Assembly (NCBI GenBank): GCA_902767355.1
Contig: CACXHG010000040.1
Location: 1-15,250 of the forward strand
Length of the DNA stretch: 15,250 nt
Direction of reading: 5' to 3'
Source of the DNA: an uncultured Bacteroidia bacterium
GTDB taxonomy: Bacteria; Bacteroidota; Bacteroidia; Bacteroidales; UBA932
The translations under genes were made by a program, and so were the position numbers. This document shows positions 7,378 to 13,025 of the stretch, piece by piece (position 1 is the stretch's first letter; each line of letters starts with the position of its first letter). The notes under the pieces were generated by a model. It saw nothing but the letters and a program-made list of their open reading frames with translations, had not been told where the DNA came from and did not search any database.

Positions 7378-7497
7378 TTATAGCTCAAAGCAAGCCATCT
7401 GCGCCTCTGCCGGCTCCAGGTTTGCCAGTGGCCACTCTGCCAGCTCAAAATCCAGCATCGGCCACTCCTCCAGTGTAAATTCCACCATAGCGATCAT
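7378..7497 (-). CDS. 39-aa purely acidic small protein coupled to the ATPase gene
   Basis: The ATG (7495-7497) overlaps the ATPase TGA as ATGA, the classical translational-coupling overlap, and the frame runs to TAA at 7378-7380. The predicted protein has nine acidic residues and no Lys, Arg or His. It contains an imperfect tandem repeat of ten residues, FTLEEWPMLD then FELAEWPLAN. No family is recognised. Strong charge bias, internal repeat and ATGA junction argue for a real gene; small acidic proteins of mobile elements sometimes act as DNA mimics or partner-protein modulators, but that role is speculation here. An internal ATG at codon 4 is an alternative start. It is the last gene of the left block. 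Confidence 0.55.
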   Translation of the reverse strand: MIAMVEFTLEEWPMLDFELAEWPLANLEPAEAQMACFEL

Positions 7498-8180
7498 TTT
7501 CGGTAGGAGGCGCCTGGGTAAGGGATCAGCGCACAAGCCTCTTTGAGACGGTCTGCAACCCTCTCGCCGTAGTAACTACGCACCCCATCCGGGGTGAGGT
7601 TGGTGGTGTAGACTGTCGGCAGCATCTCATCATAACGGTAGGTGATCAATTCTATAAGTGGGTACACATCCGACCCAAAGACCTTGACAACAACCGGCTC
7701 GGCTCCCAGATCATCAACAATAAGAAATGACCGCCGCCTGGCCTTCATATAGCCTTCATCTTCTTGCTTGGCCATCTCTGCGATCTGCTGCGCTCCTACC
7801 AGCGCCGGCCTCGGTAGCCGGATAATATGGTTAAAGACTCGCGCCTGCTCTTGATCCATCTGGTTGGAGGTGGCCAGCGAGCCAAGCTCGCGCTCTTGCT
7901 TAAGCGCCGCCTCTATCATTGAGCTAATAACAGTCTGGATCGCCCTGGCCATCTCGGTCTTGCCGGTGCCTACATTGCCGCATAGCATCAGCATAGGCTT
8001 GGCGCTGGTGGAGGTGAGCCAAATGGCCACCTTATTGATCCTGGCGGCGGTGTTCACATCCATAGCGCACTCGCCGCCGCGAGCTGCGACCCCGGCAGCA
8101 TAAGCCGCCGCGAGCTGCTCTTTGATTTGATCTACTGGAAATGGCAGGCTAAACCGTTGCCTCGATTGATTCAAAGGCAT
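7494..8180 (-). CDS. DnaC-like AAA+ ATPase (helicase loader type)
   Basis: 228 aa from ATG 8180. AAA+ features: Walker A GNVGTGKT (68-75), Walker B FLIVDDLGAE (from 152), sensor-1-like VYTTNLTPD (from 191), and an arginine-finger region ERVADRLKE (206-214). The C-terminal IPYPGASYRK matches the end of DnaC/IstB-type proteins. These load the replicative helicase at an origin, so this is probably the replication gene of the element. ATG 8180 overlaps the upstream gene by 32 nt; ATG 8228 (80-nt overlap, 244 aa) is also possible. IstB function is unlikely as no IstA transposase is near. The ATGA at its end couples it to the 39-aa ORF. Confidence 0.88.
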   Translation of the reverse strand: MPLNQSRQRFSLPFPVDQIKEQLAAAYAAGVAARGGECAMDVNTAARINKVAIWLTSTSAKPMLMLCGNVGTGKTEMARAIQTVISSMIEAALKQERELGSLATSNQMDQEQARVFNHIIRLPRPALVGAQQIAEMAKQEDEGYMKARRRSFLIVDDLGAEPVVVKVFGSDVYPLIELITYRYDEMLPTVYTTNLTPDGVRSYYGERVADRLKEACALIPYPGASYRK

Positions 8181-8799
8181 CTGCCTTGCCGCCTTCAAGA
8201 TTGTGGTGGGGTTCAATCCTTTTAACATTGTTCTTTGGGGTTTGCTCTCTGCGAGACCAATTCCGGGCTGCAGCCTTCCAGTCTTTCATCGGTGCATTTC
8301 CAACCCTCCATCCTACACTCTCATAGTGATCAAAGAAGGTGGCTGCATCTACCGTGAGGCGCTGGCTGGCGCAGTAGTCCCGAACTTGCTGCAAAGAAGG
8401 TTTAATAAATTTTGATCTGGTTGAGGTCTCTGCAGTGGCAGTGCCATCTGCAGGCTTTAACTCCTCATTTTCATTTACATTTTCATTTACATTTACATTT
8501 ACATTTACATTGGCTTGTTTTTGGTTGTTTTTGGGTTGTTTTCTCGCGTTCTGGTTACCCTTTGGAGCGCCGCCGGCCTTACCATTGAGGCGCTTGTGGT
8601 AGTTTGCATCCATCTGGGGTGCTATAAGCTCCCAAATGGCCTCCAGGTGTACATCGTTAAAGGTGGGTGACTCGCGGCGCAAGCCATAAGCAAAGACCGC
8701 ATCGTAAAGCGCCAAGCGCTCATCATCCGGGAGGTTTCTTTTTTCAAAGCTGCGATAGGCCACAAAGGACTCCACACTGTTATTTTTGTTCTTTTCCAT
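8149..8799 (-). CDS. DUF6291-type replication-associated protein
   Basis: 216 aa. Residues 9-75 (FVAYRSFEKRNLPDDERLAL... IWELIAPQMDANYHKR) look like DUF6291, a small domain of Bacteroidota phage and element proteins found next to replication genes. A low-complexity basic linker (76-95) leads to an Asn-Val/Asn-Glu tract (97-112) encoded by a hexanucleotide repeat. Residues 134-183 (LQQVRDYCASQ... MKDWKAAARNWSRRE) match the C-terminal region of phage replisome-organiser-like proteins. The start has a strong AGGAGG (8805-8810), 5 bases before ATG 8799, unusual in Bacteroidota. It overlaps the 94-aa gene by 20 nt and the ATPase by 32 nt or more. A replication role is inferred from domain and context. 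Confidence 0.85.
   Translation of the reverse strand: MEKNKNNSVESFVAYRSFEKRNLPDDERLALYDAVFAYGLRRESPTFNDVHLEAIWELIAPQMDANYHKRLNGKAGGAPKGNQNARKQPKNNQKQANVNVNVNVNENVNENEELKPADGTATAETSTRSKFIKPSLQQVRDYCASQRLTVDAATFFDHYESVGWRVGNAPMKDWKAAARNWSRREQTPKNNVKRIEPHHNLEGGKADAFESIEATV
8466..8513 (+). repeat. CATTTA/CATTTT hexanucleotide repeat
   Basis: Seven hexamers of CATTTA or CATTTT (8466-8507) and a degenerate eighth, in frame with the 216-aa gene and encoding its Asn-Val/Asn-Glu tract on the minus strand. Slippage would change linker length without a frameshift. Confidence 0.9.
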
Positions 8800-9064
8800 C
8801 GCGGCCTCCTCTTTGAGATAGTTTGATATATCCGCGCCTGCCTGGGGTGTAGGGTCTCACATCGGTTTGCTGCCATAACTCGGCCAGCTCCGGGTCATCA
8901 AAGACCGGCTTGCTGCCCTCGCCAAAGGCATAAGCAAAAACTACATCGTAGAACCTCAACCGCTTATCTGCTCGCAGTTTTTCGACCTTTTCCACAAGAT
9001 CACCATAGACACGCACCCTGGGTTCTGGGTAGGTGCTTGGTACTGGTTGCTGCTGCTCACTCAT
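8780..9064 (-). CDS. Small DUF6291-like protein, paralogue of the neighbouring domain
   Basis: 94 aa. Residues 31-66 (DKRLRFYDVVFAYAFGEG... ELAELWQQ) resemble residues 25-60 of the 216-aa protein (DERLALYDAVFAYGL... IWELI): the shared pattern is D-x-R-L-x-x-Y-D-x-V-F-A-Y. It thus looks like a stand-alone copy of that N-terminal domain lacking the linker and C-terminal part. ATG 9064 overlaps the upstream TGA as ATGA and has GGAGGG (9073-9078) 8 bases ahead. The stop overlaps the next gene by 20 nt. Function unknown; it may partner or compete with its paralogue. The gene call is firm, the homology is my reading of the two sequences. Confidence 0.75.
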   Translation of the reverse strand: MSEQQQPVPSTYPEPRVRVYGDLVEKVEKLRADKRLRFYDVVFAYAFGEGSKPVFDDPELAELWQQTDVRPYTPGRRGYIKLSQRGGRDGKEQK

Positions 9065-9357
9065 AGCCGCCGCCCTCCATCCAGTATAAGGTCAATATCG
9101 GTCTCTTTGAAAAGCCGCTCGCGGCCTACTCTCACACTCTTAAGGCGGCCACACTTGCACCACCTCCAAAGGGTCGAAGGGTCGATTTTAAGGCGCTTGC
9201 AGACCTCGCTGGCAGTGATCATCAGCGAGCTGCGCTCGGCCTCTCGCCGCGCCGCCTCCTCGCTCATAATCTTGCGCACCACCGATTCCAGATCGGCAGC
9301 CCTTAACATATAAACTTGTGACGGATCACCCACCGCCGGGGTCAAAACATTATCCAT
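9061..9357 (-). CDS. HTH protein, MerR/excisionase-like
   Basis: 98 aa from ATG 9357. Residues 46-87 form a winged-helix DNA-binding unit of the HTH_17/excisionase type: MITASEVCKRLKIDPSTLWR, then WCKCGRLKSVRVGRERLF. Residues 20-45 are a charged helix that may dimerise. Such proteins on Bacteroidota elements act as excisionases or regulators; the position at the head of the replication block suggests control of excision and replication. A longer upstream frame (to 9501) is rejected because it would cover a repeat-rich leader and gives unlikely protein sequence. The stop forms an ATGA overlap with the next gene. Its binding sites may be the repeats at 9422-9477. Confidence 0.85.
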   Translation of the reverse strand: MDNVLTPAVGDPSQVYMLRAADLESVVRKIMSEEAARREAERSSLMITASEVCKRLKIDPSTLWRWCKCGRLKSVRVGRERLFKETDIDLILDGGRRL

Positions 9358-9367
9358 TGTGCTTGCC

Positions 9368-9407
9368 GGTGGGAGGAGTCCCGGCCTGCCATCGCCGTAC
9401 TCCCACC
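9368..9407. repeat. Inverted repeat in the leader of the HTH operon
   Basis: GGTGGGAG (9368-9375) and CTCCCACC (9400-9407) form an 8-bp stem with a 24-nt loop, starting about 10 bases upstream of the HTH gene start. It could shape the leader RNA or be an operator. Confidence 0.5.
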
Positions 9408-9421
9408 AGGGGGCTAGCCCT

Positions 9422-9477
9422 CGCTGGCAGTGCGTACTGGATACGCTGGCAGTGCGCCCCGGTATGCTCGCAGCTCG
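9422..9477 (+). repeat. Three iteron-like repeats with 21-22 bp period
   Basis: CGCTGGCAGTGCG at 9422-9434 and exactly again at 9444-9456, with a degenerate third copy TGCTCGCAGCTCG (9465-9477, 9 of 13). Starts are 22 and 21 bp apart, two helical turns, so bound proteins would face the same side. They lie between the two operons, upstream of the HTH gene; candidate origin or operator. Confidence 0.7.
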
Positions 9478-9526
9478 TAACAAGCCACCGCGAAGGTGCA
9501 ACCTTTTACCACCCTGGTCAAATGCG

Positions 9527-9563
9527 AAAAAAGGCGGTAAAGTGAAATAACTACTTTACCGCC
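9527..9563 (-). terminator. Terminator of the integrase operon
   Basis: On the minus strand an 11-bp perfect stem GGCGGTAAAGT/ACTTTACCGCC (9553-9563 with 9533-9543, 9-nt loop) is followed by six Ts (9527-9532). It lies 27 bases past the stop of the 287-aa gene. Confidence 0.9.
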
Positions 9564-9589
9564 CAAAACTTCTTGCGCTGCGCCCTTTA

Positions 9590-10453
9590 TCAATGCTCTT
9601 GCAGTTGCTCCAGGTAGGCATCAATCCGCTGCGCCACCTTATATTGGCGGCTGGCATCGTTTGCCACCGACTTCTTTTCCCGGTTCACCGCCTTTGACAC
9701 CGCTGCCGCATCTGCATCTGGAGCGAACCGCCTTACAAAGCCATACACCAGGCCGCCATCCTCCAGGCCGCGCCCATCTTCGCACCTGGCAGCTGCCAGA
9801 TATATGGCCGCAATCCCGGCCGGGTCGGTTATGTTCTGCGCCTTCATCAAAGCCTCTATTTTGGCGGCCAGCGCCTCGGTGATACACTTCATTATATCAG
9901 CCGCCGGTCGGTGAAATTTGCCGCCTTTCTGCGGCTCTGCCGGGGTCTCTGCATCATCCAGGGTTGAGGTCGCTGGCATCTGGTTTTCGCAGTAGATCAA
10001 ACACTCTTGCACCAGGTCGCAAAAACCATCCAGGCTGCCGGCTCGTGCGCTCCAAAAATCGCACTCATCAAAGCCCCATCCATCAATGAACCGCCCCACC
10101 GGGGGAGCGACCGAAAGAGCATACTCTCGCGCCCTCTTGGTGGCTGCCACTGCATCCTCCAGCCATCGGTGCATCCTCGCATCCATCCTGGGTGCATCCG
10201 GCTTGCATAGCGCCCGGAGCGGTTCAAGCGCCGCGTTGCTGGTGATCAGCAGCAAGACCTCATCGCAAAGATCGCCATAGGCATCGCGCTGGCGCTGCGC
10301 CGGAGGATCGCCAGCCCTGCCGTTGCAGTAGTCCACTACTGCAGCAACCGCCTCCCGGCTGGCGGCAGGGGTCTTGCCGGGGTCGGTTATGCTCCATAGG
10401 CCGCTCAAAATGCGCTGCTCACTGGCGCTGGGGGTTCTTACTGTCTGCTCCAT
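9590..10453 (-). CDS. Element-encoded protein of unknown function (287 aa)
   Basis: 287 aa from ATG 10453; a TTG three codons upstream (10462) is a weaker alternative. The start overlaps the 102-aa gene by 35 nt, so it belongs to the integrase operon, which ends right after it. The N-terminal 170 residues are Ala/Asp/Arg-rich and mostly helical with several Cys (CDEVLLL, CKPDAPR, DECDFW, CLIYCENQ). A linker rich in Pro and Lys (about 172-190) leads to a helical C-terminal part (about 190-287), HRPAADIMKCITEALAAKIE to the basic end NREKKSVANDASRQYK. I see no signal peptide, membrane segment or known catalytic motif. Function unknown; cytoplasmic and possibly nucleic-acid-associated by context only. 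Confidence 0.8.
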   Translation of the reverse strand: MEQTVRTPSASEQRILSGLWSITDPGKTPAASREAVAAVVDYCNGRAGDPPAQRQRDAYGDLCDEVLLLITSNAALEPLRALCKPDAPRMDARMHRWLEDAVAATKRAREYALSVAPPVGRFIDGWGFDECDFWSARAGSLDGFCDLVQECLIYCENQMPATSTLDDAETPAEPQKGGKFHRPAADIMKCITEALAAKIEALMKAQNITDPAGIAAIYLAAARCEDGRGLEDGGLVYGFVRRFAPDADAAAVSKAVNREKKSVANDASRQYKVAQRIDAYLEQLQEH

Positions 10454-10727
10454 ATTGCTCAATTAAATCGCGGTTTGTTGACCTGGCAGCAAGCCTTGCC
10501 AGTAGGCTCAAAAGGTGGTCGATTTGTGCCAGCGCCTTTTCAGTCATCTTGCGTTGCTCTGACACCTCCAGCAATAGTGCCTGGATTACCTGGGAGTTGT
10601 TGACCTCATTGTTATTGCTGCCCACCAGTATCACATTGCCAGAGCCGTTGACCACCACCGGCCTCGCGCCGGCAGAAGGCATTGCAGCCGCGCCCTGGCC
10701 TTTCTTTTTGGTTGTAGTAGCTGCCAT
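10419..10727 (-). CDS. Small GSGN-motif coiled-coil protein
   Basis: 102 aa. A Lys/Ala-rich N-terminus (1-22, TTTKKKGQ) is followed by VVVNGSGNVILVGSNNNEVN (24-43), a G-x-G-N/GSNNN pattern like a short beta-helix turn, and then a coiled coil (47-81: QVIQALLLEVSEQRKMTEKA and on to LLARLAARS). ATG 10727 follows the integrase TGA after one base, and its end overlaps the 287-aa gene, so it is in the integrase operon. This layout suggests a multimerising accessory protein. The motif looks familiar from small Bacteroidota element proteins but I cannot name a family. Function unknown. Confidence 0.75.
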   Translation of the reverse strand: MAATTTKKKGQGAAAMPSAGARPVVVNGSGNVILVGSNNNEVNNSQVIQALLLEVSEQRKMTEKALAQIDHLLSLLARLAARSTNRDLIEQYGADSKNPQRQ

Positions 10728-10728
10728 A

Positions 10729-12132
10729 TCACTCTATCACTTTAAGGCTCTGGTTGACCTTGTAAGGCTCTTGGCCAAAGGCGGCGCAGAGGAGCGCAAA
10801 ACGGTCTTGCAGCTCGATTTTGGTGTAGCGGTTCACAGCCGCGCTGCCCTGGCGGTGGAGGCCGGCGGCATACATATCAATTTGCACCTTGTTCAGCATA
10901 TCAATATGGGTCTTGCGGCATATCTTGGAGCTGGCCACCTCCCAAAGTAGCTTGTATTCGTTCTGCTTGGCATCGGCGCTGGAAATGGTAACGCGCCGGT
11001 CAATGCCGCAGTATTTCAGCAGCTCTTTAATCTTGGCATTGTAGCCGCTCTTGCCGGATACATAGGTGAGCAAAGGAAACGAACACCGGCAGCCCACCAG
11101 TATATCAAAGGCGAACCGCAGCGCCGGGGTCTCTACCTCGCGGCGATCCGGCTGGGTGTTCCTGGTCTTGATCGGCCAGTAGTGGATATATGGGATACCG
11201 TCTTTTGACACCGCCAAGTTATCCATCGTGAGCGCCTGGAAATCACTAATACGAAAGCCAAAGGCGCACTGCACCAGAAAGGCATCCTTTGTGGGCTGCA
11301 GGCTGGCCGGTACATCAGTGGCCAGCACCTTCAAAAACTCATCTTTGTAGAGGTACACCGGGTCACTGTAGCGCTCTCTTATAGTCTCGTGCCTCCTCTG
11401 CTTGCCAAGCCTCCGAAAAGGTGACCTGGCCACCTCCTCCTTATTTTCAAGGTCGGTGAAGAAAGCCTGCAGTGCCTTCATATACATTGCCACCGTGTTA
11501 GAGGTGAGCTGCCTGGTGGGGGTGTTCCTTTCCGAAATGCCGGTATAGAGCCCCGGCCATTTGGAGGTGTAGAGGTACTCATCAAAGACAAACTGCCGAA
11601 AGCCCATCAGCATCTCATCATCGAACCGCGCCGGGATCATCTCGCGGCGGCCATTGATAGTGAGAAAGCGCTCCATTTTGCCAAATAGCGAGTTGTAGCC
11701 CTTGCTGCGCCTGGTGCCAAAGAGCCCATCGCGCTGCGCCTCATCAATGTATCTGCGAAGGCGCTGCAGCAGCGACTCTTTGCCCTTGATACCGTCACCC
11801 TCGCCGGGGTGGAGCTGCCGGTTTACCAAAGCCTCGAAAACCTCTGCGCTGCCCTTGCCGGATACCGGCAGACCATCAGCGAGCATTTTTCGATAAGCCT
11901 GGCGCATTGCGGCTATCTCGGTGGCCATCTCATCCACCAGATCGGGGTCTACATTTGTAACTTTGGGTTTACGTGTGCCATCTGGGTTGAACTTGGCCAG
12001 CACCGCCGGGGTGGTGGTTATGCCGCTCTTGTGGTAGAGGTCTACCTCGCGGCCATCGCGCAGACGGAAACGGACACGCATTGACTCGCTGGCCGCCCTT
12101 GTTGTTCTGGAAAAAATAATGATACGCTCCAT
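10729..12132 (-). CDS. Tyrosine recombinase / integrase
   Basis: 467 aa from ATG 12132. ATG is preferred to an upstream frame (to 12222) because that would read through the repeated sites and the -7 box. Residues 1-60 are an arm-binding-like N-terminus, about 120-240 the core-binding SAM-like domain (ending KALQAFFTDLENKEEVARSP), and 255-467 the catalytic domain: Arg294 (FGFRISDF), Lys322 (WPIKTRN), Arg406 (KICRKTH), His426 (GLHRQG) and nucleophile Tyr436 (NRYTKI). The usual first His of HxxR is Lys403, a substitution known in some tyrosine recombinases. It should catalyse integration and excision at tRNA-Arg. It lies next to attR and is the first gene of its operon. Confidence 0.95.
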   Translation of the reverse strand: MERIIIFSRTTRAASESMRVRFRLRDGREVDLYHKSGITTTPAVLAKFNPDGTRKPKVTNVDPDLVDEMATEIAAMRQAYRKMLADGLPVSGKGSAEVFEALVNRQLHPGEGDGIKGKESLLQRLRRYIDEAQRDGLFGTRRSKGYNSLFGKMERFLTINGRREMIPARFDDEMLMGFRQFVFDEYLYTSKWPGLYTGISERNTPTRQLTSNTVAMYMKALQAFFTDLENKEEVARSPFRRLGKQRRHETIRERYSDPVYLYKDEFLKVLATDVPASLQPTKDAFLVQCAFGFRISDFQALTMDNLAVSKDGIPYIHYWPIKTRNTQPDRREVETPALRFAFDILVGCRCSFPLLTYVSGKSGYNAKIKELLKYCGIDRRVTISSADAKQNEYKLLWEVASSKICRKTHIDMLNKVQIDMYAAGLHRQGSAAVNRYTKIELQDRFALLCAAFGQEPYKVNQSLKVIE

Positions 12133-12157
12133 AGGTGTATTGTTGTAAATCGCACTG

Positions 12158-12165
12158 CAAATATA
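12158..12165 (-). promoter_or_regulatory. -7 box of the integrase operon
   Basis: Minus-strand TATATTTG fits TAnnTTTG and lies 25 bases before ATG 12132. The region where a -33 box should be is occupied by the TGCACCAC repeats, so a protein bound there could repress the operon. Confidence 0.6.
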
Positions 12166-12172
12166 AGCATTT

Positions 12173-12212
12173 TGCACCACATTTGCACCACCGATTTGCA
12201 ATTTTGCACCAC
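12173..12212 (+). promoter_or_regulatory. Right cluster of TGCACCAC repeats (candidate integrase arm sites / operator)
   Basis: TGCACCAC at 12173-12180, 12184-12191 and 12205-12212, start-to-start 11 and 21 bp, plus TTGCA half-sites at 12196-12200 and 12217-12221. Same orientation and spacing as the left-end pair, and overlapping the integrase promoter. Confidence 0.75.
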
Positions 12213-12305
12213 CACCTTGCAATTTTGTACAAGATTTTACCCTTGCAGCTTGCTATATATCAGCCGCTTACCTCTGCAAATTGGTTGTTCTCACTTTTGT
12301 ATTGG

Positions 12306-12323
12306 GATTCCCCACGGGAGTAC
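12306..12323 (+). repeat. attR
   Basis: Second exact copy of GATTCCCCACGGGAGTAC in the same orientation. Flanking bases differ from the tRNA copy on both sides, so 18 bp is the full identity segment. Chromosomal sequence resumes at 12324. Confidence 0.93.
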
Positions 12324-12392
12324 CTATTAGACAGGGGGCCAGGCCCCCTGAAACCCCCTCGCTCCGCGCTGGCTATTCTTCAGGCCTGCCCG

Positions 12393-12428
12393 CACGCGCT
12401 GCGCTATCGCCCGACGGCGATTATTATC
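12393..12428. repeat. 36-bp intergenic repeat, copy 1
   Basis: Differs from copy 2 (12497-12532) at one position (ATTATTATC against ATTGTTATC at the end). Contains the hairpin TCGCC-CGAC-GGCGA. Possibly a dispersed chromosomal repeat. Confidence 0.8.
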
Positions 12429-12496
12429 CTCACTGGACTCTTCACCTAAAACCCCTTCGGCGCAGGGCGCCGACCGCTCACGCGGCATCCTTTGCC

Positions 12497-12532
12497 CACG
12501 CGCTGCGCTATCGCCCGACGGCGATTGTTATC
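12497..12532. repeat. 36-bp intergenic repeat, copy 2
   Basis: 35 of 36 bases identical to copy 1, same orientation, 104 bp start to start. It ends 14 bases from the stop of the YhcH-like gene. Confidence 0.8.
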
Positions 12533-12546
12533 GGGGTAAGATACTC

Positions 12547-13002
12547 CTAGGCGATTTCGATTTTGACTACGACTTTTTTGACGGGGACGGGGTCTGCGGC
12601 GCAAAGCTGCGGCATGTGGCCGTCCTGGGGAAAGTAGATGGCAAAGTAGCCGTCGCCGAGCAGGACTTCCTGGGGCGCGGGAGCGTCGCCGGCGTAGAAA
12701 GCCGCATCGGCATCTGCGCTGTAGGCTTTGGTCTCTTTCAGTTTGGGCAGCGGGAGGCTGCAGACTTTCTCCTCGCCCTTGAGCAGGAACTGTATGTCTA
12801 TGAAGCGCCGGTGGGCTTCGTAGCCATATTCGTTCTGCCGCTTGGTTTCATATTCGGAGACTATCGCCTTGACCCTGGGGCTGATCTGATGCACCCCGCA
12901 GGCCAGGTCGGCCTTGGCCTGAGAGAGGAATTCAAGTCCGGTGCAGATGTCTTCTGAAATACCTTTATAGGTCTCGATGTGTTCAAGTGAATCGTAAATC
13001 AT
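12547..13002 (-). CDS. YhcH/YjgK/YiaL (EbgC-like) family protein
   Basis: 151 aa, the usual length for this family. MIYDSLEHIETYKGISEDI, the central EYETKRQNEYGYEAHRRFID (with FIDIQFLLKGEE next) and GYFAIYFPQDGHMPQL are family hallmarks; conserved His/Glu residues of this cupin-like fold bind a metal. In E. coli, EbgC is the small subunit needed for full activity of the EbgA beta-galactosidase; other members act on sugars such as sialic acid. It follows the GH2 gene by 23 bases on the same strand, repeating the ebgA-ebgC arrangement, so a helper role for that enzyme is likely. No signal peptide, so cytoplasmic. Confidence 0.9.
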   Translation of the reverse strand: MIYDSLEHIETYKGISEDICTGLEFLSQAKADLACGVHQISPRVKAIVSEYETKRQNEYGYEAHRRFIDIQFLLKGEEKVCSLPLPKLKETKAYSADADAAFYAGDAPAPQEVLLGDGYFAIYFPQDGHMPQLCAADPVPVKKVVVKIEIA

Positions 13003-13025
13003 GGCTCAAATATTTAAACAGTTTC

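Larger units (their letters stand above)
6946..12323. mobile_element. Compact tRNA-Arg-integrated element (integrase plus replication module)
   Basis: Bounded by an 18-bp direct repeat of the tRNA-Arg 3' end; one full unit is 5,360 bp. It carries a tyrosine integrase next to the right end, a MerR/excisionase-like HTH protein, two DUF6291-type proteins and a DnaC-like helicase loader, plus three small or unknown proteins. All genes read leftward, in two blocks meeting at 9358-9589. No relaxase, type IV secretion, capsid, terminase, restriction or toxin gene was found. The set fits a phage-satellite-like or minimal mobilisable island that excises and replicates itself but borrows transfer from a helper; the helper is inference. 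Boundaries are well supported by the repeats and the subterminal sites. Confidence 0.9.
12133..12546. other. Gene-free region spanning the right element end and chromosomal flank
   Basis: Inside the element: the integrase promoter, TGCACCAC sites and a second GCTATATATCAG (12252-12263). After attR: hairpin CAGGGGGCC/GGCCCCCTG (12332-12350), two 36-bp repeats (12393, 12497), and hairpin TCGGCGC/GCGCCGA (12457-12473). No ORF here looks like a real protein. Confidence 0.7.

Noticed and set aside
7494..8180. IstB of an IS21-type insertion sequence
   Set aside because: No istA, no IS terminal repeats, and the gene is embedded in a replication operon with overlapping neighbours.
9358..9501. N-terminal extension of the HTH protein
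   Set aside because: The extension is Gly/Pro/Arg/Trp-rich, covers iteron-like repeats and a leader hairpin, and is not needed for the HTH fold.
12133..12222. N-terminal extension of the integrase
   Set aside because: It would translate the TGCACCAC repeats and the -7 box; ATG 12132 gives a plausible N-terminus.
12281..12550. Plus-strand frame across attR and the intergenic repeats
   Set aside because: It is made of repeat and hairpin sequence, and the duplicated segment appears twice in the translation.
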